Shown here: one piece after another, positions 26,886 through 35,596 of the stretch
Numbering within the stretch: position 1 is the first letter of the stretch
Layout of the letters: every line of letters begins with the position of its first letter
Origin: Thermomonas beijingensis
GTDB lineage: Bacteria; Pseudomonadota; Gammaproteobacteria; Xanthomonadales; Xanthomonadaceae
Direction of reading: 5' to 3'
Length of the DNA stretch: 64,000 nt
Assembly: GCF_020034655.1 (NCBI RefSeq)
Contig: NZ_JAIQDJ010000008.1
Coordinates: 1-64,000, forward strand
The notes under the pieces: model-generated
The model's database searches: none
What the model was told of the DNA's origin: nothing
What the model saw: the letters and a program-made list of their open reading frames with translations, nothing else
Translations under genes and position numbers: made by a program

Positions 26886-27122
26886 TCAGACCTTCTCGCC
26901 CTGCTTGCGCAGGTCGGCGAGGACGGCATCGATACCGTTCTTGTCGATGGTGCGCAGCGCGGCATTGGAAATACGGAGTTTGATCCAACGGTTTTCCGAA
27001 GCGACCCAGAAGCGACGCTCGTGGAGGTTGGGCTGGAAGCGACGGCGGGTCTTGCGATTGGAATGCGAGACGTTGTTACCGGTCGTCGTACGCTTGCCAG
27101 TAACTTGGCAGACTTTGGACAC
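26886..27122 (-). CDS. rpmB: 50S ribosomal protein L28
   Basis: 78 residues beginning [20 protein letters not shown], with [15 protein letters not shown]. It has the full expected length and is the first gene of the rpmB-rpmG operon. L28 belongs to the large subunit. Only Cys5 remains of the cysteines that bind zinc in some L28 proteins. Confidence 0.96.
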   Translation of the reverse strand: MSKVCQVTGKRTTTGNNVSHSNRKTRRRFQPNLHERRFWVASENRWIKLRISNAALRTIDKNGIDAVLADLRKQGEKV

Positions 27123-27224
27123 TGTGCACCTCGATGGTATGTGGTTGTCGCCCGTAGCCCGGGAGACGGCGGCCCCGGAGTAATACCCACACCGGGATAC
27201 ACTGCAGGACGCAGTGAGCCGCGC

Positions 27225-27253
27225 ATTATGGGCGAGTTTTCCTTTCCACGCAA
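27225..27253 (-). promoter_or_regulatory. Sigma-70-type promoter of rpmB-rpmG
   Basis: On the minus strand TTGCGT (27253-27248) and CATAAT (27230-27225) are separated by 17 bases. Transcription would start about 95 bases before rpmB. The site begins 4 bases beyond the stop of the upstream histidine kinase gene. Confidence 0.55.
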
Positions 27254-27257
27254 GCAG

Positions 27258-28484
27258 TTAGCTGTTGGGCTGGCGGCGGGCGCCCGCAATTTCGGGATGC
27301 AGCTGCAAACGCGTCTGGCTGGGGGACAGGATCAGCACTTGCCAGTCCAGGCGCGCAGCCAACCGATCCAGCAAGGCCGAACCGGTGCCGGTATCGGCGC
27401 GTGCAAGTGACTGCATGGCCGCCGAATCCGCCGTGGTGGTGGTGTGGATGTCCAGTGCCTGCGTGTCCATGCGCAGGTGTAGCTGGGTGCATGCCTGCGC
27501 TTGCAGCTGCAATCGCAGCAGGCCGGCGATCAATAACAGCGCCTCACGGCGTGCGGTGTGCAGTTGCACAGGGGCGTCAATGACGACCGGGATGGCAGGC
27601 TTGCCGACCATTGCACGCGCACTGGCATCCTGCAGCAGCGCCTGTGCATCCACGGGCTCAATGGTCAACGGTTTACGCCGCGCGCTGGCCAGCATGGCTT
27701 CCAGCAACTGCCCCATGTCTTGCACACCACGCTCGAGTCGCGCCAACCGGGTGTGCTGCTGCGGTGGCATGCCGGCATCGTCCAGCAACACTTCGGTGAC
27801 ACCTTGAATCACCGCCAGCGGGGTGCGCAGTTCGTGGCTGGCATCGGCAAGGAAAGCTTGCTCGTGCGCGTCGGCATCCACCAGCCGTGCCTGATAGGCG
27901 TCGATGGCAGAAGCCAATTGCCCAAGGGCATCGTGGCTGACAGCCGCAGCCAGTTGGGTTGGCTGCGGCCGTACCGGCAGGGCTTCCACGCTTTTTGCCA
28001 GATGCCGCACCGGTTGCAGGGCAATTCCAGCGAACAGCCAGCCCAGCCAGCCCGCCAATGCTGTGCCCAGCACAATCATGGCAATCACCAGCCGGTGCAG
28101 GTGGCGCTCCATTTGTTCGATATCGCCCATGTCGATGACAAACACCAGGCGCCCCGCCGCGGTGTCGAACACCCCGACGTGAATATCTTCATCATCAGGA
28201 TCTTCGTGCATGCCAGCGGGAAGCCGGGCATAGCGCGCCGGCAACGCCGGATCCAGGATGCGATACCCGCTTAGGCGATGGGTGGAGGGAAGTTGCAGCG
28301 CTTGCCCACGTGCCAGGCGCTGCCCGTAGTCTTCGGCTTGCCCGCGCAGGATTTCGCCAGAAACCACGTATTCGTAGTCGTCGGCCATGTCCTGCATGAT
28401 CCATGCGGACAAGCTGCTCATCACCAAGCCCAGCAATAATGCCAATAGCGTGAAGCGCCGGCGTAGCGGCCATCGTGCGCTCAT
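27258..28484 (-). CDS. Sensor histidine kinase with degenerate ATPase domain
   Basis: 408 residues. Two membrane segments (about 12-30 and 132-153) flank a periplasmic domain of about 100 residues, rich in acidic residues (EDPDDEDIH at 94-102). HAMP-like and dimerisation regions follow, with an intact H-box ASHELRTPLAV (His217). The C-terminal region lacks an N-box asparagine (around 312-325) and the DxGxG box (DIHTTTTAD around 345). Only a GTG-like G2 trace remains (366-369). Normal ATP binding is therefore doubtful. It overlaps the response regulator by 4 bases. Confidence 0.8.
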   Translation of the reverse strand: MSARWPLRRRFTLLALLLGLVMSSLSAWIMQDMADDYEYVVSGEILRGQAEDYGQRLARGQALQLPSTHRLSGYRILDPALPARYARLPAGMHEDPDDEDIHVGVFDTAAGRLVFVIDMGDIEQMERHLHRLVIAMIVLGTALAGWLGWLFAGIALQPVRHLAKSVEALPVRPQPTQLAAAVSHDALGQLASAIDAYQARLVDADAHEQAFLADASHELRTPLAVIQGVTEVLLDDAGMPPQQHTRLARLERGVQDMGQLLEAMLASARRKPLTIEPVDAQALLQDASARAMVGKPAIPVVIDAPVQLHTARREALLLIAGLLRLQLQAQACTQLHLRMDTQALDIHTTTTADSAAMQSLARADTGTGSALLDRLAARLDWQVLILSPSQTRLQLHPEIAGARRQPNS

Positions 28485-29170
28485 GCCGCCCCCAACAAGC
28501 GGTACCCCACACCGCGTACGGATTGGATCATGGCGTGCGCAAACGGCTTATCCACCAGTGCCCGCAACTCGTACACCTGGGTCTGCAGGGCGGCCACATC
28601 ACCGCCATGCTGGCCCCACCCATGCTCCAGCAGGCGTGCATGCGGCACGATGCGCGGAGCTTCCTGCAACAGGCACGCCAGCACCGCACCTTGCAGTCGC
28701 GTCAACGGAATTCGCCGGCCCTCGCGGCTGGCTGTCATGCTGTGTGGATCGTAGGTCAATGGCCCAAATGTCAATGCGGTCTGTGCGTGCGCATGGCGGC
28801 GCAGCGCACGGATCCGCGCTTCCAGCTCGCGCAATGCGAAGGGTTTGACCAAATAATCATCGGCACCTTCGGCGTAACCCCGCAGCTTGTCTTCCAGACT
28901 GTCGCGCGCGGTCAACATCAATACCGGCACCCCATGCCCGGCCTCCCGCAAGCGCCGGCACAATGCCAAACCATCCAGTCTGGGCAAGCCCAGATCAAGC
29001 ACAATCACATCAACGTCACCACGCAACGCCCGCGCCAAGCCACTGACACCATCAGCACAGTGATCCATTTCGTGGCCGCGCCGCTCCAGAAAATCCCAGA
29101 TATTGGCGGCGATATCGTGCTGATCTTCAATCAGCAAGACGCGCAGGCCGGGGTTGGCAGAGGTGGGCAT
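28481..29170 (-). CDS. OmpR/QseB-type response regulator
   Basis: 229 residues. The receiver domain has the acidic pocket (LIEDQHD), phospho-acceptor Asp in VIVLDLGLPRLDG and Lys in DDYLVKPF. The C-terminal winged helix ends in SVRGVGYRLL, typical of the PhoP/QseB branch. It is translated together with the histidine kinase downstream. The ATG at 29170 is the best fit to family starts, and 43 extra residues in the longer frame look non-coding. It is divergent from the four-repeat membrane protein gene, a likely target. Confidence 0.9.
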   Translation of the reverse strand: MPTSANPGLRVLLIEDQHDIAANIWDFLERRGHEMDHCADGVSGLARALRGDVDVIVLDLGLPRLDGLALCRRLREAGHGVPVLMLTARDSLEDKLRGYAEGADDYLVKPFALRELEARIRALRRHAHAQTALTFGPLTYDPHSMTASREGRRIPLTRLQGAVLACLLQEAPRIVPHARLLEHGWGQHGGDVAALQTQVYELRALVDKPFAHAMIQSVRGVGYRLLGAA

Positions 29171-29293
29171 GGGCGAACGATGCATGGGTTTGGAGTGTGC
29201 CGTAAATCGGGTTAACGAACATCTGAGTTTCAGCAGAGTCAGTCCAACAGGTTGCGGCACATGCTGACGCCACTTCATACCGAGTACACCCGC

Positions 29294-30079
29294 ATGCATA
29301 CACCGACGTCACAACCTCTGGCCAAGGTGCCTGCAGTCACCTTGCTGTTCTGGTTGATCAAGATTGCCGCCACCACACTGGGTGAGACCGGCGGCGATGC
29401 GGTGACCATGTCGTGGCTGGGCGAAGCCGGCACGCAAACGCATGCCAATGGGTATTTGATTGGCACCGGCATTTTCACCGTCTTGTTCGCATTTGCGGTG
29501 TGGTTACAACTCCGTGCAAAGCAATTCAACCCATGGCTGTATTGGTTTGCCATTCTGGCCAGCACCACGGTGGGCACCACACTCGCCGATTTTGCCGACC
29601 GCTCGCTGGGGATTGGCTATAGCGGTGGCTCAGGAGTGCTGTTGCTGCTGCTGCTGGGCACGTTGTGGGCATGGAAGCGCATGTTGGGCACGGTGTCGGT
29701 GGCCAGTGTGGCCAGTCCGCAGGCCGAAGGGTTTTACTGGTTGACCATCATGTGTTCGCAAACGCTGGGCACGGCACTGGGGGATTGGGTGGCCGATACG
29801 CAGGGGCTGGGCTATACCGGTGGCATTGCGATCTTTGGCGGTGCATTGGCACTCGTGGCGATCCTGTATTGGTCGAAAAAGGTGTCGCCCACGCTGCTGT
29901 TCTGGGCTGCTTTCATCCTGACCAGGCCATTGGGCGCGGTGCTGGGTGACTTCCTGGATAAGCCGCTGGCCAGCGGTGGATTGGCCCTGAGCCGCACCTC
30001 GGCCACCGCAGCGCTATTGGTGTTTGTGGGTGCAGCGGTGTTGCTGTTTCCACAACGCGCAGCGGAGCGTACGCATTGA
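29294..30079 (+). CDS. COG4705-like membrane protein with four-fold repeat
   Basis: 261 residues with eight or so membrane helices. A motif recurs four times: TTLGETGGDAV, TTVGTTLADFADRS, QTLGTALGDWVAD and RPLGAVLGDFLDK, each with a small-residue TLGxxxGD core, and two followed by LGIGYSGG/LGLGYTGG. I recognise it as the COG4705 type of uncharacterised membrane protein. Conserved acidic residues within helices suggest a transporter, perhaps of cations (inference). It is divergent from a two-component system with a 123-base gap, so regulation by it is plausible. ATG 29261 is an alternative start. Confidence 0.7.
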   Translation: MHTPTSQPLAKVPAVTLLFWLIKIAATTLGETGGDAVTMSWLGEAGTQTHANGYLIGTGIFTVLFAFAVWLQLRAKQFNPWLYWFAILASTTVGTTLADFADRSLGIGYSGGSGVLLLLLLGTLWAWKRMLGTVSVASVASPQAEGFYWLTIMCSQTLGTALGDWVADTQGLGYTGGIAIFGGALALVAILYWSKKVSPTLLFWAAFILTRPLGAVLGDFLDKPLASGGLALSRTSATAALLVFVGAAVLLFPQRAAERTH

Positions 30080-30118
30080 TCGGCATAATGTGCGCAGGCC
30101 ACTGCTGAACATTTTCAC

Positions 30119-30799
30119 ATGCTGCTTGAAACCATCGAACACAGCACCGGCGCGCATCCCCAATGGAGCGTGATTTGGCTGCACGGCCTGGGTGCCGACG
30201 GGCATGATTTTTCCCCCATCGTGCCGGAGTTGGTGCGCAAGGATTGGCCTGCGCTGCGCTTCGTATTCCCGCATGCACCGGTTCGCGCGGTCACGATCAA
30301 TGGCGGCGCACGCATGCGGGCGTGGTACGACATCACCAGTTTCGGGTTTGATGATCTGGCGCTGCGCGCCGACAGTGCCGGTGTAGCCGAATCTGTCGCG
30401 CAAATCGAGGCACTGATTGCACGCGAGGGTGAACGTGGCGTGCCGCCGCAGCGGGTGTTGCTGGCAGGTTTCTCGCAAGGCGGGGCGATCACGCTGGCAG
30501 TCGGGTTGACGCGCAGCCAACCGCTGGCCGGCTTGATTGCGCTGTCGACCTATCTGCCAATGACTGCCCAGCAGGCGCAAGCCAGCATGGCTGTGCAGGC
30601 CGCAACCCAGCCGCTGTTTATGGCGCATGGCGTGTTTGATCCAGTGGTGCCACCTGCGGCCGGCGAAGCCAGTGCCAAAACCATGCAGGCGCTAGGGTTT
30701 GCGATGCAATGGCGGCGCTACCCGATGCAGCATTCGGTCTGTGCAGAGGAAATCACCCAGTTGGGCGACTGGATGACAGCGCGGTTTGCGGCCGGCTGA
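30119..30799 (+). CDS. Carboxylesterase / acyl-protein-thioesterase-like hydrolase
   Basis: 226 residues of the phospholipase/carboxylesterase alpha/beta-hydrolase family. The oxyanion region is HGLGADGHDF, the nucleophile Ser119 sits in AGFSQGGA, the acid lies in GVFDPVVP and the His in MQHSVCAEE. It hydrolyses carboxyl or thioester bonds of small substrates in the cytoplasm. There is no signal peptide. It is followed 68 bases later by algR. Confidence 0.88.
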   Translation: MLLETIEHSTGAHPQWSVIWLHGLGADGHDFSPIVPELVRKDWPALRFVFPHAPVRAVTINGGARMRAWYDITSFGFDDLALRADSAGVAESVAQIEALIAREGERGVPPQRVLLAGFSQGGAITLAVGLTRSQPLAGLIALSTYLPMTAQQAQASMAVQAATQPLFMAHGVFDPVVPPAAGEASAKTMQALGFAMQWRRYPMQHSVCAEEITQLGDWMTARFAAG

Positions 30800-30867
30800 G
30801 GTGACGTTGGCCACTGCACACCGCTACCATCGGGGCAAGCCCGGGGTGGGCCCCGGAGTGTGAGCCC

Positions 30868-31620
30868 ATGACGACACAACCCATGCGCGTGCTGGTGGTG
30901 GACGATGAGCCGCTGGCGCGCGCGCGCCTGTGCGGGCTGTTGTCCGGTCTGCCGCTGATCGATGTGGTGGGTGAGGCCGGCGACGGTCAAGCCGCCATCG
31001 ATGCCTGCGCACGCCTGCACCCGGATGCCGTGTTACTGGATATCGCCATGCCCGGCATGGATGGGTTGGCGGCTGCGCGCGCGCTGGCCAATCTGCAGCC
31101 GCGCCCGGCGGTGGTGTTTTGCACTGCCTACGATGCGCACGCGCTGTCCGCGTTTGAAGCGCAGGCGCTGGATTATCTGGTCAAGCCGGTGCGCACCGAA
31201 CGCCTGGCGCAAGCGTTGGACAAAGTGCGCACCTATCTGGCTGGGCGTGGTGCCGGGCGTGCTGCCGCGCAAGCCGGTGAGCCGCGCGCGCGCAGCCAAT
31301 TGTGCGCCCGGCTGGGCGGCAACTTGCGCATGATCCCGGTTGATGACATCTGGTTTTTGCAGGCGGATGAAAAATACGTGGTGGTGCATCACGCCCGTGG
31401 CGAGGATCTGATTGAAGAATCACTGCGGTCACTGGAAACAGAATTTGCCGACCGCTTCGTGCGCATTCATCGCAATTGCTTGGTGGCACGTGAGGAAATC
31501 ACCGAATTGCGGCGCTCGCCAGAAGGACATGTGCATGCCGTCTTGCGCCACGGCGGCACGGCGTTGGAAGTCAGCCGTCGTTGTCTGCCCCATTTGCGCG
31601 AGGCCTTGCAGCAATTGTAG
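30868..31620 (+). CDS. algR: LytTR response regulator AlgR
   Basis: 250 residues. The N-terminal receiver domain has [10 protein letters not shown] and phospho-acceptor Asp58 in [11 protein letters not shown]. The C-terminal LytTR DNA-binding domain (about 145-250) includes [13 protein letters not shown] and [11 protein letters not shown]. AlgR controls extracellular polysaccharide and twitching genes in pseudomonads. The algR-hemC pairing seen here also occurs there. No algZ-type sensor lies beside it; an esterase gene occupies that place. Confidence 0.85.
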   Translation: MTTQPMRVLVVDDEPLARARLCGLLSGLPLIDVVGEAGDGQAAIDACARLHPDAVLLDIAMPGMDGLAAARALANLQPRPAVVFCTAYDAHALSAFEAQALDYLVKPVRTERLAQALDKVRTYLAGRGAGRAAAQAGEPRARSQLCARLGGNLRMIPVDDIWFLQADEKYVVVHHARGEDLIEESLRSLETEFADRFVRIHRNCLVAREEITELRRSPEGHVHAVLRHGGTALEVSRRCLPHLREALQQL

Positions 31621-31666
31621 CCGCGCACAGGCGCCAACCAGCGGCGCGGCAAGCGATAATGCCGGC

Positions 31667-32578
31667 ATGACCATCCTGCGCATCGCCACCCGCAAAAGCC
31701 CGCTTGCCGTTTGGCAGACCGAACACGTCGCCAGTCGCCTGCGCGCGGCCCATCCCGGTTTGCAAGTGGAACTGGTGCCGCTGAGCACCCGCGGCGACGA
31801 GATCCTGGATCGCTCACTGGCGGCGATTGGCGGCAAGGGCTTGTTTCTCAAGGAACTGGAAATCGCCATGCAGCGGGGCGATGCCGATTGCGCGGTGCAC
31901 TCGTTGAAAGACGTGCCGATGCAGCTGGAGCCGGGGTTTGCGCTGGCCGCGATTCTGGCGCGCGCCGACTATGCAGATGCCTTCGTCAGCAATCATTTTC
32001 TGCACCTGGATGAGTTGCCGCAGGGCGCTTGCGTGGGCACCTCGTCGCTGCGTCGGCAGGCGCAACTGCGCGCGCTGCGCCCTGATCTGCAATTGCGCGA
32101 CTTGCGCGGCAACGTCAACACGCGGCTGGCCAAACTCGATGCCGGCGACTACGCCGCCATCGTGCTGGCTTGCGCTGGCCTAACCCGGTTGGGATTTGAT
32201 GCCCGCATCCGCACGCGACTGGATGCCCCGCATTGGCTGCCGGCACCTGCACAAGGCGCGATTACCATTGAGTGTCGGCACGACGATGCCGCCACCCAGG
32301 CTTTGTGCGGCGTGCTGGACGATGCTGCAACGAACACCTGTGTACGCGCCGAGCGCGCCATGAACCTGGCCCTGCACGGCAGTTGCCATGTGCCGGTGGC
32401 AGCATTGGCGACATTGCAAGGTGAGCGCCTGCTGCTGCAAGGGCTGGTGGGTTCGGCGCGTGATGGCCAGTGTGTACGGGCGCAGGCTGAGGCCGCGATG
32501 ACCACACCCGAAGCGCTTGGAATTACGGTCGCCGATGCCTTGCTGGCGCAGGGCGCGCGGGCACTGATCGACGGCTAA
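31667..32578 (+). CDS. hemC: Porphobilinogen deaminase (hydroxymethylbilane synthase)
   Basis: 303 residues. HemC joins four porphobilinogen units into hydroxymethylbilane on the way to haem. Signatures include [35 protein letters not shown] and the dipyrromethane-cofactor Cys in [10 protein letters not shown]. It starts 46 bases after algR. hemD does not follow; the next gene is convergent and unrelated. Confidence 0.95.
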   Translation: MTILRIATRKSPLAVWQTEHVASRLRAAHPGLQVELVPLSTRGDEILDRSLAAIGGKGLFLKELEIAMQRGDADCAVHSLKDVPMQLEPGFALAAILARADYADAFVSNHFLHLDELPQGACVGTSSLRRQAQLRALRPDLQLRDLRGNVNTRLAKLDAGDYAAIVLACAGLTRLGFDARIRTRLDAPHWLPAPAQGAITIECRHDDAATQALCGVLDDAATNTCVRAERAMNLALHGSCHVPVAALATLQGERLLLQGLVGSARDGQCVRAQAEAAMTTPEALGITVADALLAQGARALIDG

Positions 32579-32630
32579 CTGCGCCTCGCCACGCGCTGTT
32601 TTAACAAGCCAGGCCGCAACAATCCGTGCA

Positions 32631-33278
32631 TCAAAACGCGTAGCGCAGATTCATGGTGGCATCGGTTTTATTGCGGCCCACCAGATTGCTGTCACGTGAC
32701 ACTTCCACCCCTGAGCTGAATGTCAGGGCTGGCAGCAATTGGGTTTTCACTTGCAAGCTGTTACGCAGATAAGTGCCACGCTGCCCGGTTTCCAGGCGCG
32801 TGGTTTGCGATAGCCGGGTGCGCTTGCTCAGCGTCTGCTGCCATTCCACCTGGCCGCGCAAAATCGGGCCGGTACCGGCAATGCCGTCATCCGCATAGCC
32901 TTTCATGCGATAGCCGGTATCCACCGACATCTTCAGGCTGGTGTCTTTGGTCTGCACGGCTTGCACGCCATATTGCATGCCCACGCGGGCATTGCTGCCT
33001 TGCGCTTTCACCCAATCCGGGCGGTTGCCGGACAAACGCAGGCGGCTGCCGCTGCCTGGCAAGTCATTGGCATCAATCCGGCGCTGTCCGGCGGGAATAC
33101 TGACCATTGCTCCGCGCTGCCACTCGCCATTCACGCATTGCGCGGCCAGGCAGCGCGGCGGATCGATCAAGCGCTGCACGACCTCTGGCTGCAGCAACGG
33201 CAGCGCAGGGGTGGGGATTGCGGTGGGCGGTGCGGTGAGCGCCAACCACAACAACAGGGGCGTCGCAGCGTCAAGCAT
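32631..33278 (-). CDS. Putative outer-membrane beta-barrel protein
   Basis: 215 residues from the ATG at 33278, which starts a short signal-like segment (LLLWLALTAPPTA). Two cysteines (PPRCLAAQCVNG) come before the barrel region. The rest alternates polar and hydrophobic residues in strands, ending MNLRYAF with the terminal Phe typical of barrels. It weakly resembles DUF481-type proteins. Function is unknown. It is convergent with hemC and divergent from the WYL regulator. Confidence 0.6.
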   Translation of the reverse strand: MLDAATPLLLWLALTAPPTAIPTPALPLLQPEVVQRLIDPPRCLAAQCVNGEWQRGAMVSIPAGQRRIDANDLPGSGSRLRLSGNRPDWVKAQGSNARVGMQYGVQAVQTKDTSLKMSVDTGYRMKGYADDGIAGTGPILRGQVEWQQTLSKRTRLSQTTRLETGQRGTYLRNSLQVKTQLLPALTFSSGVEVSRDSNLVGRNKTDATMNLRYAF

Positions 33279-33367
33279 GCGCAGATCATACCGCAGCAGG
33301 TATGGCCCAAGCCTGACTGCGCGGCGGTGCCTGCCCCACGCACGGCGCACTGACGCATAATCCGGGC

Positions 33368-34342
33368 ATGGAACGCTACGAACGCATCATTGCCCTGCAT
33401 CGCCAATTACAGGCCGCCCACCGCCCGATCACCGTAGCCCGGCTGCAGGATGAACTGGCTTGCTCGCGGGCCACCGTGTACCGCGACATCGCGTTTTTGC
33501 GTGATGCACTGATGGCCCCGGTAGTCGGCGATGGCGAAGCCGGTTTTGCCTATGACAAGGCCGAAAGCGAGCGCTTCGAGCTGCCCGGCCTGTGGTTGAA
33601 CTCGGAAGAATTGCACGCATTGTTGGCCGCCCAGCAATTGCTGGAACGCAGCAGCGGCGGCATGTTGTCGGCCGCCTTGGCGCCGCTGCAACAGCGCGTG
33701 GAAAAATTGCTGGACGCGCATTCGGGTAGCAAGCACGTGCCGATGCAGCGGGTGCGGGTGATCCCGCATCGTGGCCGCAGCATGGATGAGCACAGCTTCC
33801 GCATCGTCGCCTCGTGCGTCCTCGAGCGGCGCAAATTGGCATTTGACTATCGCGCGCGTTCCACCGATGAAAAAACCCGACGCATGGTCAGCCCGCAGCG
33901 CCTCACCCACTATCGCGACAACTGGTATCTGGATGCGTGGGACGAAGATCGCGAGGCGCTGCGAAGTTTTTCCATCGACCGCATGACCGCGGCGCGATTT
34001 GTGGAAGGTGCGGCACGTGACGTGGCGGATACCGAGCTGGATGCGCATTTGGCCGGCAGCTACGGCATCTTTTCCGGTGCCCCCAAAGCCTGGGCCACCA
34101 TTCGCTTCAGCCCGAAGGCGGCGCGCTGGGTGGCCGATGAGCATTGGCATTCGCAGCAACAGGGCCGGCATCTGGCCGATGGCAGTTACGAGTTGAAGGT
34201 GCCGTATTCGGTGCCGCGTGAATTACTGATGGACGTGCTGCACTACGGTGCCGATGCCGAAATCATTGAACCCAAATCGCTGCGCGAGCAACTGCGCAGC
34301 CATTTGCAACTGGCCATCAGCAATTATGAGCCAGGCACATGA
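33368..34342 (+). CDS. YafY-type WYL-domain transcriptional regulator
   Basis: 324 residues. The N-terminal winged helix-turn-helix (ERIIALHRQLQAAHRPITVA, then CSRATVYRDIAFL) binds DNA. The WYL domain (about 150-235; SPQRLTHYRDNWYLDAWDE) is a ligand or nucleic-acid sensor, and a C-terminal WCX part follows. It overlaps the patatin gene by 4 bases (ATGA), so the two are co-translated and it may regulate the operon. The effector is unknown. Confidence 0.87.
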   Translation: MERYERIIALHRQLQAAHRPITVARLQDELACSRATVYRDIAFLRDALMAPVVGDGEAGFAYDKAESERFELPGLWLNSEELHALLAAQQLLERSSGGMLSAALAPLQQRVEKLLDAHSGSKHVPMQRVRVIPHRGRSMDEHSFRIVASCVLERRKLAFDYRARSTDEKTRRMVSPQRLTHYRDNWYLDAWDEDREALRSFSIDRMTAARFVEGAARDVADTELDAHLAGSYGIFSGAPKAWATIRFSPKAARWVADEHWHSQQQGRHLADGSYELKVPYSVPRELLMDVLHYGADAEIIEPKSLREQLRSHLQLAISNYEPGT

Positions 34343-35256
34343 CGCAGCCGCTGACCAACGACGCGTCACAACCCGCCCAAGATGCCTCAATCGTGTTGGC
34401 GTTGAGTGGTGGCGGCGCGCGTGGGCTGGCGCAGATTGGCGTGATCGAAGTACTGCAATCGCGTGGCTTGTATGTCACGGCAGTCGCCGGCACATCTTGC
34501 GGTGCCTTGGTCGGTGGGTGTTTTGCCGCCGGCAAATTGACCGAACTGAGCGACTGGATGTGCGCCACCAGTCGCAGCCAAATGTTGCGGCTGCTTGATC
34601 CCGGCATCAGCCGGCCGGCGATGTTCACCGGCAACCGATTGGTGCGCGCCCTGCGCGAAGTGATTGGCGAGCCGCGTATCGAAGAGCTGCCGATTGATTT
34701 CACCGCAGTCGCAGTGGATCTGAAAAGCCAACGTGAAGTCTGGTTGCGCCACGGCGACATGTGGGACGCCCTGCGCGCCTCATTTGCCATTCCTGGCATC
34801 TTCACGCCGCTCAGCATCGGCAATATGGATTTGGTGGATGGTGGCCTGCTGGCACCGTTGCCAATCACTGCCACGCGCTTGGCCGGCCCGCATCGGGTGG
34901 TGGCCGTGGATATCCACAGCGCGCCACCGCAACGTGCCGACACGCCGGTACGCGATGTCGATGCCGAAAATGGCAAGAGCACGCCCGGCATCCTTGGCCG
35001 CTGGTGGGATGCGCATTTTGGCGACGACGATGGCGCGCCACCTGGGCACCACTTCGGCCTGATGGAAGTGATGACGCGTTCGCTGGAAACCATGCAAGAG
35101 CGCATCGCCCGCGTGCAACTGGCGCTGGAACCCCCCGAATTGCTGATCCATATCCCACGCGACGCCTGCGAGTTCTACGAATTCTGGCGCGCCCGCGAAT
35201 TGATCGACATTGGCCGCCGCGAAGCCGAAAAAGCATTGGACGCAGCGGGGTATTGA
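34339..35256 (+). CDS. Patatin-like phospholipase (RssA type)
   Basis: 305 residues. It has the patatin oxyanion loop SGGGARGLAQIG, the nucleophile Ser in AGTSCGALVGG and the catalytic Asp in VDGGLLAPLP. Enzymes of this group hydrolyse acyl esters of lipids. There is no signal peptide, so it is probably cytoplasmic. A moderately acidic insert lies around 205-230. It is translationally coupled to the WYL regulator. Confidence 0.88.
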   Translation: MTQPLTNDASQPAQDASIVLALSGGGARGLAQIGVIEVLQSRGLYVTAVAGTSCGALVGGCFAAGKLTELSDWMCATSRSQMLRLLDPGISRPAMFTGNRLVRALREVIGEPRIEELPIDFTAVAVDLKSQREVWLRHGDMWDALRASFAIPGIFTPLSIGNMDLVDGGLLAPLPITATRLAGPHRVVAVDIHSAPPQRADTPVRDVDAENGKSTPGILGRWWDAHFGDDDGAPPGHHFGLMEVMTRSLETMQERIARVQLALEPPELLIHIPRDACEFYEFWRARELIDIGRREAEKALDAAGY

Positions 35257-35283
35257 GGTAGACAGAATCACCCAATCCCATGA

Positions 35284-35301
35284 TTTGACATATTAGTCAA
35301 A
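35284..35301. promoter_or_regulatory. Operator palindrome and -35 region before the XRE gene
   Basis: TTTGACATATTAGTCAAA has perfect 6-bp arms. Its left part includes TTGACA (35285-35290), which with TCTATT 17 bases on (35308-35313) makes a sigma-70-type promoter. An operator over the -35 box fits autorepression by the XRE protein encoded 40 bases downstream. The region is clearly more AT-rich than its surroundings. Confidence 0.6.
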
Positions 35302-35341
35302 ATGCTATCTATTTACATTGGGGTTTTGCCGAATAAGTTGA

Positions 35342-35596
35342 ATGCAGACAATCCTTGAGTTGGGGCACGCCATTGCAGACCGACGACGCTCGCTTGGTTT
35401 GAAGCAGGGTGACGTCGCCCGGCAGGCCGGTGTCGCGCAAGAGATGCTTTCCCGGCTTGAGCGCGGGCGATGCGCGGAGTTCGGTGCACGCAAACTGTTG
35501 GCGATCGCGGCCGTCCTCGGCCTGGAGGTCGATTTCATCGAAACCGTGGTTTCGGGTTCTCTCGATGATCTGCGACGCGAGCGGTCCAACGCATGA
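35342..35596 (+). CDS. XRE/HipB-like helix-turn-helix regulator
   Basis: 84 residues. The five-helix XRE fold covers about 5-65, with the recognition part QGDVARQAGVAQEMLSRLERG. It resembles HipB-type antitoxins and restriction-modification controllers. The start is the ATG at 35342, just after the AT-rich promoter region. Its stop overlaps the start of the next gene (ATGA). No HipA toxin follows; instead there is a restriction-nuclease fragment. Confidence 0.85.
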   Translation: MQTILELGHAIADRRRSLGLKQGDVARQAGVAQEMLSRLERGRCAEFGARKLLAIAAVLGLEVDFIETVVSGSLDDLRRERSNA

